64,000 bases of DNA from Saccharospirillum salsuginis (GTDB taxonomy: Bacteria > Pseudomonadota > Gammaproteobacteria > Pseudomonadales > Natronospirillaceae), in contig NZ_BMXR01000014.1 of the NCBI RefSeq assembly GCF_014651855.1, positions 1-64,000 on the forward strand. Direction: 5' to 3'. Shown here piece after piece: positions 20,454-28,129 of the stretch. Each line of letters opens with the position of its first letter. Position 1 is the first letter of the stretch. The notes beneath the pieces are model-generated. The model was not told where the DNA came from. It worked only from the letters and a program-made list of their open reading frames with translations, and made no database searches. Position numbers and translations under genes: made by a program.

Positions 20454-21278
20454 TCAGTTGGGTTCAGTCGGCTCACTTTGAAACGGCTGCAGCAACATCC
20501 GATCCAGCCGGAGCTCTCCAGTCTGTCGGAACGCTTTAAGCCCAATCGTCATGCCATCATGGCCGGCTTCGGGTTGATCCCGATAGGTGCCGAACAGGCG
20601 ATCCCACCAGGGCAGGTTGAAGCCGAAATTGCTGTCCGTCTCATATGGGATGATGGAATGGTGCACCCGGTGCATGTCGGGCGTGACCACCAGCCAGCGC
20701 AACCGGCGGTCGAGCGCAATTGGCAACCGGACATTGCCGTGGTTGAACAGGGAAGTGGCGTTGAGCACCACTTCGAACAGGATCACCGCCAAAGGCGGCG
20801 CGCCCAAGGCAATAACGGCCGCTATCTTGATCGCCATGGACACAACGATTTCCAACGGGTGGAACCGCAGCCCGGTGGTGACATCGAACTCCAGGTCGGC
20901 GTGGTGCATGCGGTGCAGCCGCCACAACCAGGGGACGGCGTGAAACAATCGGTGCTGGAAATAAATGGTCAGATCGAGCAGCACCAGGCTGACGATCAAA
21001 ACCAGCCAGCCCGGCGCCGGCATCAGGTTGAACAGCCCCCAACCGCGATCGCCGGCCCAGACGGCGGTACCCACGGCGGCAATGGGAAACAGCAACCGCA
21101 CGGCCAGTGTGTCCACCACCACGATCGAAAGATTGTTCGGCCAGCGGATGCGTCGTGGAATATGTTGAGGGCGACGAGCGGACAGGACTTCCCACACCGC
21201 CATGCCCGTCAGCACAACGAAGAAGACGCTGATCCGAACCAGCGGTTCCCGGGTCAGGATCGCGTCCGAGATCGTCAT
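20454..21278 (-). CDS. Sterol desaturase / fatty acid hydroxylase-family protein
   Basis: 274-aa integral membrane di-iron oxygenase-like protein. All three histidine clusters of the family are present: HRLFH (~109), HRMHH (~121) and HRVHHS (~200), with 4-5 hydrophobic segments. Such enzymes hydroxylate or desaturate lipids. Its ATG overlaps the stop of the upstream ArsR-rhodanese gene (ATGA), so the two are translationally coupled. Homologues annotated only as sterol desaturase family often occur with sulfur genes; the real substrate is unknown. Confidence 0.85.
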   Translation of the reverse strand: MTISDAILTREPLVRISVFFVVLTGMAVWEVLSARRPQHIPRRIRWPNNLSIVVVDTLAVRLLFPIAAVGTAVWAGDRGWGLFNLMPAPGWLVLIVSLVLLDLTIYFQHRLFHAVPWLWRLHRMHHADLEFDVTTGLRFHPLEIVVSMAIKIAAVIALGAPPLAVILFEVVLNATSLFNHGNVRLPIALDRRLRWLVVTPDMHRVHHSIIPYETDSNFGFNLPWWDRLFGTYRDQPEAGHDGMTIGLKAFRQTGELRLDRMLLQPFQSEPTEPN

Positions 21279-21943
21279 GCCTCAGCCTCCACAACCGGCA
21301 GTCCGGCCGCCTTCCATTCGGGAACGCCTTCTTCAAACCGCCTGACGCGATAGCCCAGTTTCCTCAACCGCTGCGCGGCCTCGTGGGACATCACACAGTA
21401 GGGGCCGCGACAGTACGCCACGATGTCCTTGTCTTTCGGCACACGGTCGAGCCAGGATTCCAACCGGTCCAGCGGGATGTTGATGGCGTCGGGCAGGTGG
21501 CCGGCCTCGAACTCGTCCTCCGGCCGGACATCGAGCAAAGCGACGCTCCCCGCTTTCAGCGCGGACCGCAGCTCATCCCGGGAGACCGATTCGAGCGCGC
21601 CTTCCGAGTCACCCTCGTCGAACAGTCGGCCGACCAGACGTTCCATTTCCGCCAGATTGGTTTCCGCGACCTGACGCATGAGATCCATCAGCGTCACGAT
21701 CCGTTCGTCCGTCAGCCGGTATATCATCTGTTTTCCGGAACGCTCGGCCGTCACCAGGCCAGCGCGTCGAAGCTGCTGCAAATGCTGCGAGGCATTTCCC
21801 ACGGTCAGCCCTGTCGATTCGACCAGAGTTTCCACCGGAGCCTTGCCCTGCGCCAGCCTTTCCAGAAGCGCGAGCCGGTGGCCGTTGCTCAACGCGCGAC
21901 CCACCTGGGACAGAGTGTCGAGCAGAGCTTGTCGCGATGTCAT
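21275..21943 (-). CDS. ArsR-family regulator fused to a rhodanese domain
   Basis: 222-aa fusion. Residues ~10-90 are an ArsR-type winged helix (LALLERLAQGKAPVETLVESTGLTVGNASQHLQQLRRAGLVTAERSGKQMIYRL). Residues ~120-215 are a rhodanese domain (LLDVRPEDEFEAGHLPDAINIPL) with the active-site loop AYCRGPYCVMS. The catalytic cysteine position is occupied, so persulfide transfer or sensing is possible. There is no obvious metal-site cysteine pair in the recognition helix. It is divergent from dsrE-like 22032 and coupled to the desaturase-like gene. A reactive-sulfur sensor role is inferred from the domain fusion and neighbours. Confidence 0.9.
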   Translation of the reverse strand: MTSRQALLDTLSQVGRALSNGHRLALLERLAQGKAPVETLVESTGLTVGNASQHLQQLRRAGLVTAERSGKQMIYRLTDERIVTLMDLMRQVAETNLAEMERLVGRLFDEGDSEGALESVSRDELRSALKAGSVALLDVRPEDEFEAGHLPDAINIPLDRLESWLDRVPKDKDIVAYCRGPYCVMSHEAAQRLRKLGYRVRRFEEGVPEWKAAGLPVVEAEA

Positions 21944-21998
21944 GACCCCGATACCTCCATCGAATAACTTGATTTCGCTCTTCGATATATTAATCTAT

Positions 21999-22015
21999 TA
22001 ATTACTTGAATGATA
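21999..22015. promoter_or_regulatory. Candidate shared operator, ArsR-rhodanese / DsrE gap
   Basis: TAAT-TACTT-GAATGATA has the same spacing and sequence as TAAT-N5-GAATGATA at 20384-20400. It lies in an AT-rich 88-bp gap between the divergent regulator (start 21943) and the DsrE gene (start 22032), just before the latter. Confidence 0.45.
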
Positions 22016-22031
22016 GAACAGGTAATCCGCC

Positions 22032-22376
22032 ATGCAATCCCTCATCATCATCAACGATCCTCCCTACGGTACCGAACGGCTCTACAACGGCCTGCGCCTC
22101 GCGCATGCCCTGTTGAAACACGACAGCGACGTCACCGTCTTTCTGATGGGAGACGCGGTCATCGGGGCCAAGAAGGGACAGAAGACGCCGGACGGCTATT
22201 ACAATGCCGAACGGATGGTCAAACGCGTGGCGGTCAAGGGTAGGGTTTTACTGTGCGGTACCTGCATGGACGCGCGCGGTATGACGGAAGAGGAAGTGGT
22301 CGATGGCTGCGAACGCAGCACTATGGATGCCCTGGCGGAAGCCACAGTGCATGCCGATAGAGTGCTGGTCTTCTAG
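22032..22376 (+). CDS. DsrE-family sulfur-transfer protein
   Basis: 114-aa DsrE/F-like cytosolic protein. Typical opening SLIIINDPPYGTERLYNGLRLAHALL, then VTVFLMGDAV. Conserved cysteines lie in VLLCGTCMDARGM (two Cys three residues apart, at the usual active-site position). Such proteins carry persulfide sulfur between rhodaneses and acceptors. It is divergent from an ArsR-rhodanese regulator, which supports a role in handling reactive sulfur species. Confidence 0.88.
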   Translation: MQSLIIINDPPYGTERLYNGLRLAHALLKHDSDVTVFLMGDAVIGAKKGQKTPDGYYNAERMVKRVAVKGRVLLCGTCMDARGMTEEEVVDGCERSTMDALAEATVHADRVLVF

Positions 22377-22484
22377 CTGGCTGTCCGGGGTGGCGATTCA
22401 ATGCCTGGAGCGTTGGAAGGGGAGGCTGGGTAATGGCGGGAGAACGCCGATCGGAATCGGCGCTCCCGCAGGGACGACGGGCCT

Positions 22485-22847
22485 TCAGAGCATTTCCTGA
22501 ACGCGCTCCATCAGTTCCTCGTCCTGGTTCATGCGTTGCGCGATGGCGTTGTACTGCTGAACCGAGAGGCCGGCGTCTTCCACGGCACTCATCATTTTTT
22601 CCTGGGCGTCACGCTGCAAAGCCTGGGCGGCCTCGGTATCTTCTGCATTGGCGATCCGGTCGGAATACACCTGCCCGATGCTGCGTACGTCCGCCATGGC
22701 AGTGGTGAATTGCTCCAGGGTTTCATCGCTGACTTCCGGAGCTTGGGGCTGAGCCGGATCCGTGTCTTCGGCGTGCGCCGGGACGGCGGCCGCCGCGAAA
22801 CCCAAGACCAATGCCAGGCTCATCCAGAATGCGTTCAGTTGTTTCAT
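22485..22847 (-). CDS. DUF4168-domain secreted protein (paralogue 1)
   Basis: 120-aa protein with a clear Sec signal peptide (WMSLALVLGFAAAAVPAHA, cleavage near residue 26) and a DUF4168 helical domain: VSDETLEQFTTAMADVRSIGQVYSDRI...GLSVQQYNAIAQRMNQDEEL. Function of the domain is unknown; it is expected in the periplasm. The ATG at 22847 has GGAGT 8 bases upstream. A sigma-54 promoter and a distal activator-type site lie upstream, consistent with control by the adjacent NtrC-type regulator. A diverged paralogue is at 23146. Confidence 0.88.
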   Translation of the reverse strand: MKQLNAFWMSLALVLGFAAAAVPAHAEDTDPAQPQAPEVSDETLEQFTTAMADVRSIGQVYSDRIANAEDTEAAQALQRDAQEKMMSAVEDAGLSVQQYNAIAQRMNQDEELMERVQEML

Positions 22848-22921
22848 GGTGGGACTCCTTGTAGTGAGTCGATTCATTTCGATCGACGCGATGTCGCGTC
22901 GATCGGGTGACAGATTGTGAA

Positions 22922-22939
22922 TTGCAGGAACAATGCCAG
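22922..22939 (-). promoter_or_regulatory. Sigma-54 (-24/-12) promoter of DUF4168 paralogue 1
   Basis: On the minus strand: CTGGCATTGTTCCTGCAA. GG and GC are separated by exactly 10 bases and embedded in TGGCA...TGCA, matching the RpoN consensus. The predicted start site is about 65 bp before the ATG. The nearby NtrC-type protein carries the sigma-54 contact motif GAFTGA. Confidence 0.75.
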
Positions 22940-23023
22940 AAATCCTCCGCATCGCCCCAAGACGCTGATGCCGGGCTTCGGGCTTTGGCTGTCCGAATTT
23001 TCCCGATTCACGCCCATCGAAAG

Positions 23024-23048
23024 AGTGGATACTTTGTATACAGGGTGT
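23024..23048. promoter_or_regulatory. Candidate upstream activator site (copy 1)
   Basis: AGTGGATACTTTGTATACAG followed by GGTGT. It matches copy 2 at 23629-23656 through AGTGRATACTTTNNATACA. It lies about 85-125 bp upstream of the -24 element, the usual position for an enhancer-binding protein. Confidence 0.6.
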
Positions 23049-23145
23049 TTATTCATGTCTCTCAATGAGCAACAACCATTCAAAAAAAACCGCGGCGATA
23101 GTAGGGGGTCGGCCGCGGCGAAAAGAAGTGGGTGACAAAGCATCG

Positions 23146-23502
23146 CTAAGGCGACAGCATTTCATCCAGAGTCATGAACAGCTGCGGGTTGCGCCGCATC
23201 TGATGGGCAATAAAGTTGTACTCTCCCACCTCAAGCCCGGTACGTTCAATCGCTTCGGTCATGGCTGCCCGGGCTTCGTCGCGCAGCTGAACCGCTTCTT
23301 CCGATTCCTTCGTTTGCTCGATCTCCTCACGATAAAGAGCGTTCAACTCCCGAACGGTGATGAACGCCAATGCGAATTGTTGCAAGGTCTCTTCCTGAAT
23401 CTCATCCGATTCCATGACCGGCTCCCCGGCCAGCGCCTCTCGCAACGTGACCAGCAATAACCCGATCACCACTCCCATCAGGACCAATTTTCCGAATTTC
23501 AT
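23146..23502 (-). CDS. DUF4168-like protein (paralogue 2)
   Basis: 118-aa protein with an N-terminal membrane segment or signal (LVLMGVVIGLLLVTLREALA). Its DUF4168-like domain is related to the product of 22485: IQEETLQQFALAFITVRELNALYREEI...GLEVGEYNFIAHQMRRNPQLFMTLDEML. The start is set at 23502 by comparison with the paralogue; GTGGAG is about 12 bases upstream. The gap in front contains activator-site copy 2 but no convincing sigma-54 element. Function unknown. Confidence 0.78.
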   Translation of the reverse strand: MKFGKLVLMGVVIGLLLVTLREALAGEPVMESDEIQEETLQQFALAFITVRELNALYREEIEQTKESEEAVQLRDEARAAMTEAIERTGLEVGEYNFIAHQMRRNPQLFMTLDEMLSP

Positions 23503-23628
23503 AACGCATGTGGGCTCCACCAATATCCAGCCCGGACCTAGCGGAATTCGTGCCACCATCGCGCAAGCGGCATAGAGAGGGGCTCAAGACACCGCTAGAG
23601 TATTTAATCCCCGTTTACGCGCACCAAA

Positions 23629-23656
23629 AGTGAATACTTTCGATACACCCTGTATC
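23629..23656. promoter_or_regulatory. Candidate activator/operator site (copy 2)
   Basis: AGTGAATACTTTC runs into the perfect dyad GATACA-CCC-TGTATC (23642-23656). It lies between the divergent DUF4168 paralogue 2 and the histidine kinase gene, so it could serve either or both. Confidence 0.6.
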
Positions 23657-23689
23657 CTTAATAAACACTCTGGCAATGACAAAGTGGGC

Positions 23690-25177
23690 ATGCGAACTGA
23701 ATTTCCGGTCGTCAGGGCTCTGCATTTTTCGATGATGGCCTGGGTGGTATTTCCACTGGCCCTCATCTCCGCCCTGGCTGTGCAATGGGGGTTGCAAGTG
23801 GCGGCCCCACTCGAAGAGCAGCGCCTCAAGGAAGAACTGAACCTGGTGGCCCGGGCTGTGCGCCTGCCGATTGGCGAGAGCCTGGCCAGCGGCAACCTGG
23901 AGGAGATCCAGAACGCACTGGACTCCATTTTCACCATCGGCCGGGTCTATGGCGCCACAGTGTTCGACACCGACGGCACGCCAATCGCCTCCATCGGCAC
24001 GTCGGACAACACGCTGAACAACAGCCGCGTGGCTCAGGATGCCTTCGACAGTGGCGAAACCCAGGAACGCTACCGGGAGATCGACGGCAAGAGTGTGTTT
24101 TCCCAGTTCCTGCCGGTCTATACCGCCGGCGGCCACATCAGCGGCCTGGTGCAGATCACCCGACGCGAAAGCGATTTCGATCAGGCCACGGATCGTATGC
24201 AATGGCGCGCCTGGAGCGGCTGGGCTCTGGCGACCGCGTCGATGGCCGTGATCGTTCTGTTGGGTCACTATCGCGGCGTGGGACGCCATGTCCGGGATCT
24301 TGTCCGGTCGATGCGTCGTGTCGAAAGCGGTGACCGATCCGTCCGCGCCTCGGCCGGAGGACCGCGCGAGTTGCAACTGCTGAGTACGACGTTCAACCGC
24401 ATGCTGGATGGTCTGCAACAAGCGGAACATCGGCTGGCGGAACACCGGGCGGAGGAACAGGCCCTGAATCAGCGCCTGCAGCGCCAGGAACGGCTCGCCG
24501 CCATCGGGCGCATGGCCAGCGGTGTCGCCCACGAGTTGGGGGCGCCGTTGAGTGTCATCGCCGGCCGGGCGCGCCGACTGCGGGAACGCCATCCACTCTC
24601 GCCCGAGCAGTTGCGACAATTGGAGAAAATCGAACGGCAAGTGGACCGACTCAACCGCACCGTCCACCAGTTGCTGGATTACTGCCGTCCCGAAGGCCAG
24701 GCGCGGACCCGGGTGCCCCCCGCCCGGCTGGCCCGCCGGGCGCTGGACGAGGTCTCACCGGAGTGGCCCGAATCCAGGCCGGGCCCGACCCTGATACTTG
24801 ACGACGACCTGCCGGACATCCCGGTCGACGCGGACCGGGTCACGCTGGCCTTGGTTAACCTGCTGCGTAACGCCGCCCAGGCCGATCCGGATTCGGTCGA
24901 GTTGGAGGTGGCCTTAGACGGTCCCGATGCCGTGTCGTACCGGGTGCGCGACCGGGGCCCCGGTCTCAGCCAGTCGCAGGAACAGCTGATCCAGCCCTTC
25001 AACAGCACCAAGCCGGCCGGACAGGGCATCGGTCTGGGACTGGCGATCGTCCATCAGGTCGCTCAGGAACACGACGGCACCCTGCACCTGGCCAACCGGA
25101 GCGACGGCGGTTGTGAGGTCGTACTGAGCTTTAGCACCACCGATCCGGACACCGAGGAGGGACAGCATCATGCCTGA
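23690..25177 (+). CDS. Sensor histidine kinase of an NtrC-type two-component system
   Basis: About 495 aa. TM1 (ALHFSMMAWVVFPLALISALAV) and TM2 (WSGWALATASMAVIVLLGHY, ~165-185) flank a ~130-residue periplasmic sensing domain. HAMP follows at ~190-245, then the HisKA H-box GVAHELGAPLSVIAG (~270), N-box NLLRNAAQA, and G-boxes DRGPGLS and GQGIGLGLAIV. All catalytic boxes are intact. The start is uncertain: ATG 23690 is preferred, with GTG 23684 and ATG 23630 in frame; the earliest would lie inside the operator-like dyad. It overlaps the response regulator gene by 8 bases. The signal is unknown. Confidence 0.9.
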   Translation: MRTEFPVVRALHFSMMAWVVFPLALISALAVQWGLQVAAPLEEQRLKEELNLVARAVRLPIGESLASGNLEEIQNALDSIFTIGRVYGATVFDTDGTPIASIGTSDNTLNNSRVAQDAFDSGETQERYREIDGKSVFSQFLPVYTAGGHISGLVQITRRESDFDQATDRMQWRAWSGWALATASMAVIVLLGHYRGVGRHVRDLVRSMRRVESGDRSVRASAGGPRELQLLSTTFNRMLDGLQQAEHRLAEHRAEEQALNQRLQRQERLAAIGRMASGVAHELGAPLSVIAGRARRLRERHPLSPEQLRQLEKIERQVDRLNRTVHQLLDYCRPEGQARTRVPPARLARRALDEVSPEWPESRPGPTLILDDDLPDIPVDADRVTLALVNLLRNAAQADPDSVELEVALDGPDAVSYRVRDRGPGLSQSQEQLIQPFNSTKPAGQGIGLGLAIVHQVAQEHDGTLHLANRSDGGCEVVLSFSTTDPDTEEGQHHA

Positions 25178-26540
25178 ACATCGAACCGCCCTGGTGGTGG
25201 AGGACGACCCGGATCTGGCCGAACTGCTGGTGGAGGAACTGACCGACGAAGGGTTTACCGTGAGCCAGGCGGAGTCCACCGAGGCCGCCCTGCCCCAATT
25301 GCACGAACAGCGCCCCCTACTCGTGGTCAGCGACCTGAAACTGCCGGGCGCCGACGGCCTTGCGATGCTGGAGCACTGCCGCCGGTGCGACTGGTCGCCG
25401 CTGTTCGTCATGATCACCGCCTACGGCACCATCGGCCAGGCGGTCGACGCCCTCAAACTGGGGGCGGACGAGTTCCTGACCAAGCCGCTGTCGATGGACC
25501 ATTTCCTGATCCGGATACGCAAACTGATGGAACACCGGGCGCTTGATTCGGAAGTCGCCCGCTACCGAAAGCTGTTCGAACAGGACGACTTTCACGGCAT
25601 CATCGGGCAGAGCCCAGCCGCCCGGCGGCTGTTCCGGGACATCCAGCGAACCGGTCAGGCCGAAGGGCCGGTGTTGATCCTCGGCGAGAGCGGCAGCGGC
25701 AAGGAACTGGTGGCCCGCGCCCTGCATGCCGAAAGCCAGCGGTCGCAGGGGCCGTTCATCGCGGTCAATTGCGCCGGGATACCCACCGAGTTGATGGAAA
25801 GCGAATTCTTCGGCCATGCCGCCGGCGCGTTCACCGGTGCCAAGTCGGCCCGTGCCGGTCTGTTCCAGCAGGCCGATGGCGGCACCCTGATGCTGGACGA
25901 AATCGCCGAACTGCCGATGGCCTTACAATCGAAACTGCTGCGGGTGTTGCAGGAGCACCGGCTGAGACGCGTCGGCGAGGACCGCGAACGTACTGTGGAT
26001 GTCCGTATCCTGGCGGCGACCCATCAGGATCTGGAACAGCGGGTCCAGGCCGGCACCTTCCGCCAGGACCTCTACTACCGACTGGAGACCTTTACCCTGA
26101 CGGTGCCGCCGCTGCGGGAACGCTCGGACGATGTGCTGCAGCTGGCCGATCATTTCCTGAAGGCCACCGAACAACCCAACGCGGCCGGAGTCGAAGGACT
26201 GGCCGAATCGGCCCGCCAGGTCTTGCTGGACTACCCGTTTCCGGGCAACGTGCGCGAACTGCGCAATGCCATCGAACGGGCGGTGGCGTTTTGCGACGGC
26301 CCGTTGATCGAGGCCGAGGATCTGCCCGATAGAATGCGCGAGGCCAGTCGGCACGCGGACGCAAAGCCGGTACGGCCGGAAGTGGAACCCGACGGCGATG
26401 CCCTGCCCACGCTGAACGACGTCCAGCGGCAGTACATCCACCGGATCATGGCGCACACCGGGGGCAACAAACGCCAGGCCGCTTCGATTCTGGGCGTGAC
26501 CCGACGTACGCTCTATCGGTGGTTGTCCGAGGAATCCTGA
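25170..26540 (+). CDS. NtrC-family sigma-54-dependent response regulator
   Basis: 456 aa in three domains. The receiver at 1-120 has the phospho-acceptor Asp in VVSDLKLPGADG. The AAA+ domain at ~140-370 has Walker A GESGSGKE and the sigma-54-contacting GAFTGAK loop. A Fis-type HTH lies at the end (GGNKRQAASILGVTRRTLYRWL). Partner kinase directly upstream with overlap. A sigma-54 promoter with distal sites sits beside the neighbouring DUF4168 genes, which are its likely targets. The 3' end overlaps the convergent AraC gene by 28 bases. Confidence 0.95.
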   Translation: MPEHRTALVVEDDPDLAELLVEELTDEGFTVSQAESTEAALPQLHEQRPLLVVSDLKLPGADGLAMLEHCRRCDWSPLFVMITAYGTIGQAVDALKLGADEFLTKPLSMDHFLIRIRKLMEHRALDSEVARYRKLFEQDDFHGIIGQSPAARRLFRDIQRTGQAEGPVLILGESGSGKELVARALHAESQRSQGPFIAVNCAGIPTELMESEFFGHAAGAFTGAKSARAGLFQQADGGTLMLDEIAELPMALQSKLLRVLQEHRLRRVGEDRERTVDVRILAATHQDLEQRVQAGTFRQDLYYRLETFTLTVPPLRERSDDVLQLADHFLKATEQPNAAGVEGLAESARQVLLDYPFPGNVRELRNAIERAVAFCDGPLIEAEDLPDRMREASRHADAKPVRPEVEPDGDALPTLNDVQRQYIHRIMAHTGGNKRQAASILGVTRRTLYRWLSEES

Positions 26541-27430
26541 TCCGGTCGGCGATTCCCGTTTCGGTAGGCACGCCGAACGGCACCGGCGTGGCAACCGAAA
26601 TGACGCGAAAATGCCCGCGAAAACGCCGCTTCGGACCGGTAGCCGACACTCAGGGCAGTTTCGATCACCGATTCTCCCCGTTCCAGCTTCGACCAGGCCA
26701 ATTGCATACGCCACCAGTTTTGGTAGCGCAGCCAGGTCCAACCGGTAACGGTCTTGAAGGTTCGGGCGAACTGAGCTCGGCTTTGGTGCGCCCGGGCAGC
26801 GGCCTCCGCCAGTGTCCAGGCTTGGTCCGCAGTGGCGTGGAACGCGGACATCGCCGGGCCAAGGCGTGGGTGGGCGTATGCGGCGACAAAACCGACGGTC
26901 TGTTCGGGATCGGACAACCGATGCCTCAGCACCTGCATGAACACCACTTCCGCCAACCGATCGACAATGGCCCGGCTGCCCGGCCCGGCTTCGCGACTGA
27001 CGGCGACCAGCTGTTCCAGCAACGGCATCAGCCAGCGGGCGGTTTCGGCATCCCGGCGGACGATCAGGTAGGTCGGCCAGGCGTTCAGCAGGGGTTCCGA
27101 TGCCCGGTGCTCGAACTGAATGGCGGCGCACAGCAAACCGGTGGCATCCTCCTGCCAATCCTGCGTCATCGGCAGTCGGCGGGCCGGCCCCCGACCGGCC
27201 AATGGCACCAGCCGGTGCGGCACTTCGCGCGGGAACAGGACCACATCGCCGGTCTCCAGAATTGTCGAGGCCTGTCCGACTTCCAGACGGCAGCGACCGT
27301 GGGAGACCAGATGAAAGCAGGTCTGCCCTTCTTCATGCTCTTCAATGACCCAGTTCCCGCATACTTGCTGGTTGTGGTAGACCTCGCAGTGCAGCTGAAT
27401 CAGGCGAAGGTAATCGTCCAGGGCCGTCAT
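26513..27430 (-). CDS. AraC-family transcriptional regulator (cupin sensor)
   Basis: 305 aa. An N-terminal cupin domain (VYHNQQVCGNWVIEEHEEGQTCFHLVSHGRCRLEVG...TGDVVLFPREVPHRL) is followed by a C-terminal AraC HTH (AAARAHQSRAQFARTFKTVTGWTWLRYQNWWRM, then SVGYRSEAAFSRAFSRHFG). It is divergent from the carboxymuconolactone-decarboxylase-like gene, 97 bp apart, which it probably regulates. Members of this layout often control oxidoreductases or AhpD-like genes. Confidence 0.9.
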   Translation of the reverse strand: MTALDDYLRLIQLHCEVYHNQQVCGNWVIEEHEEGQTCFHLVSHGRCRLEVGQASTILETGDVVLFPREVPHRLVPLAGRGPARRLPMTQDWQEDATGLLCAAIQFEHRASEPLLNAWPTYLIVRRDAETARWLMPLLEQLVAVSREAGPGSRAIVDRLAEVVFMQVLRHRLSDPEQTVGFVAAYAHPRLGPAMSAFHATADQAWTLAEAAARAHQSRAQFARTFKTVTGWTWLRYQNWWRMQLAWSKLERGESVIETALSVGYRSEAAFSRAFSRHFGCHAGAVRRAYRNGNRRPDQDSSDNHR

Positions 27431-27527
27431 TTGATACGCTCAAGCAATTTATTTAGCCAATACAGCATCAACCGTATCACCCCGCGCATTATCCTGTGAA
27501 CTGAATTTCTCAACAGGAGCACACACC

Positions 27528-28079
27528 ATGTTTCAGGAACACACCCGAGACAGCGCGCCAAAAGAATCGGCCGAGGTGATGAAGGGCGTCGAACAGTCCA
27601 TGGGCTTCGTGCCCAACCTGTTCGCGTATCTGGCGGAATCCCCCACGGCCATGAAAGCCTACACCCAGTTGAATGCCCTATTGGGTGAGTCTTCATTGAC
27701 CCCGCAGCAGGTGCAGATAAGCGTGTTGGCGGTCAGCGTCGCCAACCAGTGTCGCTTCTGCGTGGCGGCGCACAGTGCCGGCGCCACCAAGGCCGGGGTC
27801 GACCCGAACACCATCACCGCATTGCGCGAAGGCCGCGCCCCGGACAACCGGGAAGACGCCGCCCTCGCCGATTTCGCCCAATCCGTGGTGCGCGAACGCG
27901 GCTGGGTGGGAGAACAAAAAGTCCGGGACTTTCTGGACGCGGGCTTCACACAGGCCAACGTCATGGATGTGCTGACCGCCGTGGCGATGAAGACCCTGTC
28001 CAACTACAGCAACCACATGACCGACCCGAGTCTGAACCCGGAGCTGGAACCGTTCGCCTGGGAGCCGGCCGATACCTGA
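27528..28079 (+). CDS. Carboxymuconolactone decarboxylase / AhpD-like protein
   Basis: 183 aa, all-helical. The AhpD-type redox motif CRFC followed by VAAH is in the core (QCRFCVAAHSAGATKAG, ~73-88), preceded by FVPNLFAYLAESP, typical of peroxidase-related CMD proteins. It probably acts as a thiol-dependent alkylhydroperoxidase-like reductase rather than in muconolactone decarboxylation, because both cysteines and the His are present. AGGAG lies before the ATG. Probably regulated by the divergent AraC protein. Confidence 0.88.
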   Translation: MFQEHTRDSAPKESAEVMKGVEQSMGFVPNLFAYLAESPTAMKAYTQLNALLGESSLTPQQVQISVLAVSVANQCRFCVAAHSAGATKAGVDPNTITALREGRAPDNREDAALADFAQSVVRERGWVGEQKVRDFLDAGFTQANVMDVLTAVAMKTLSNYSNHMTDPSLNPELEPFAWEPADT

Positions 28080-28129
28080 CATTCGGGCTCGGTCTGCTCG
28101 ACTTCATCGAACCGTAGACTCCATTTGTT

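Noticed and set aside
23672..23690. Possible sigma-54 promoter directly before the kinase gene (TGGCAATGAC...)
   Set aside because: Ten bases after GG comes GT, not GC, and it would lie almost on the start codon.
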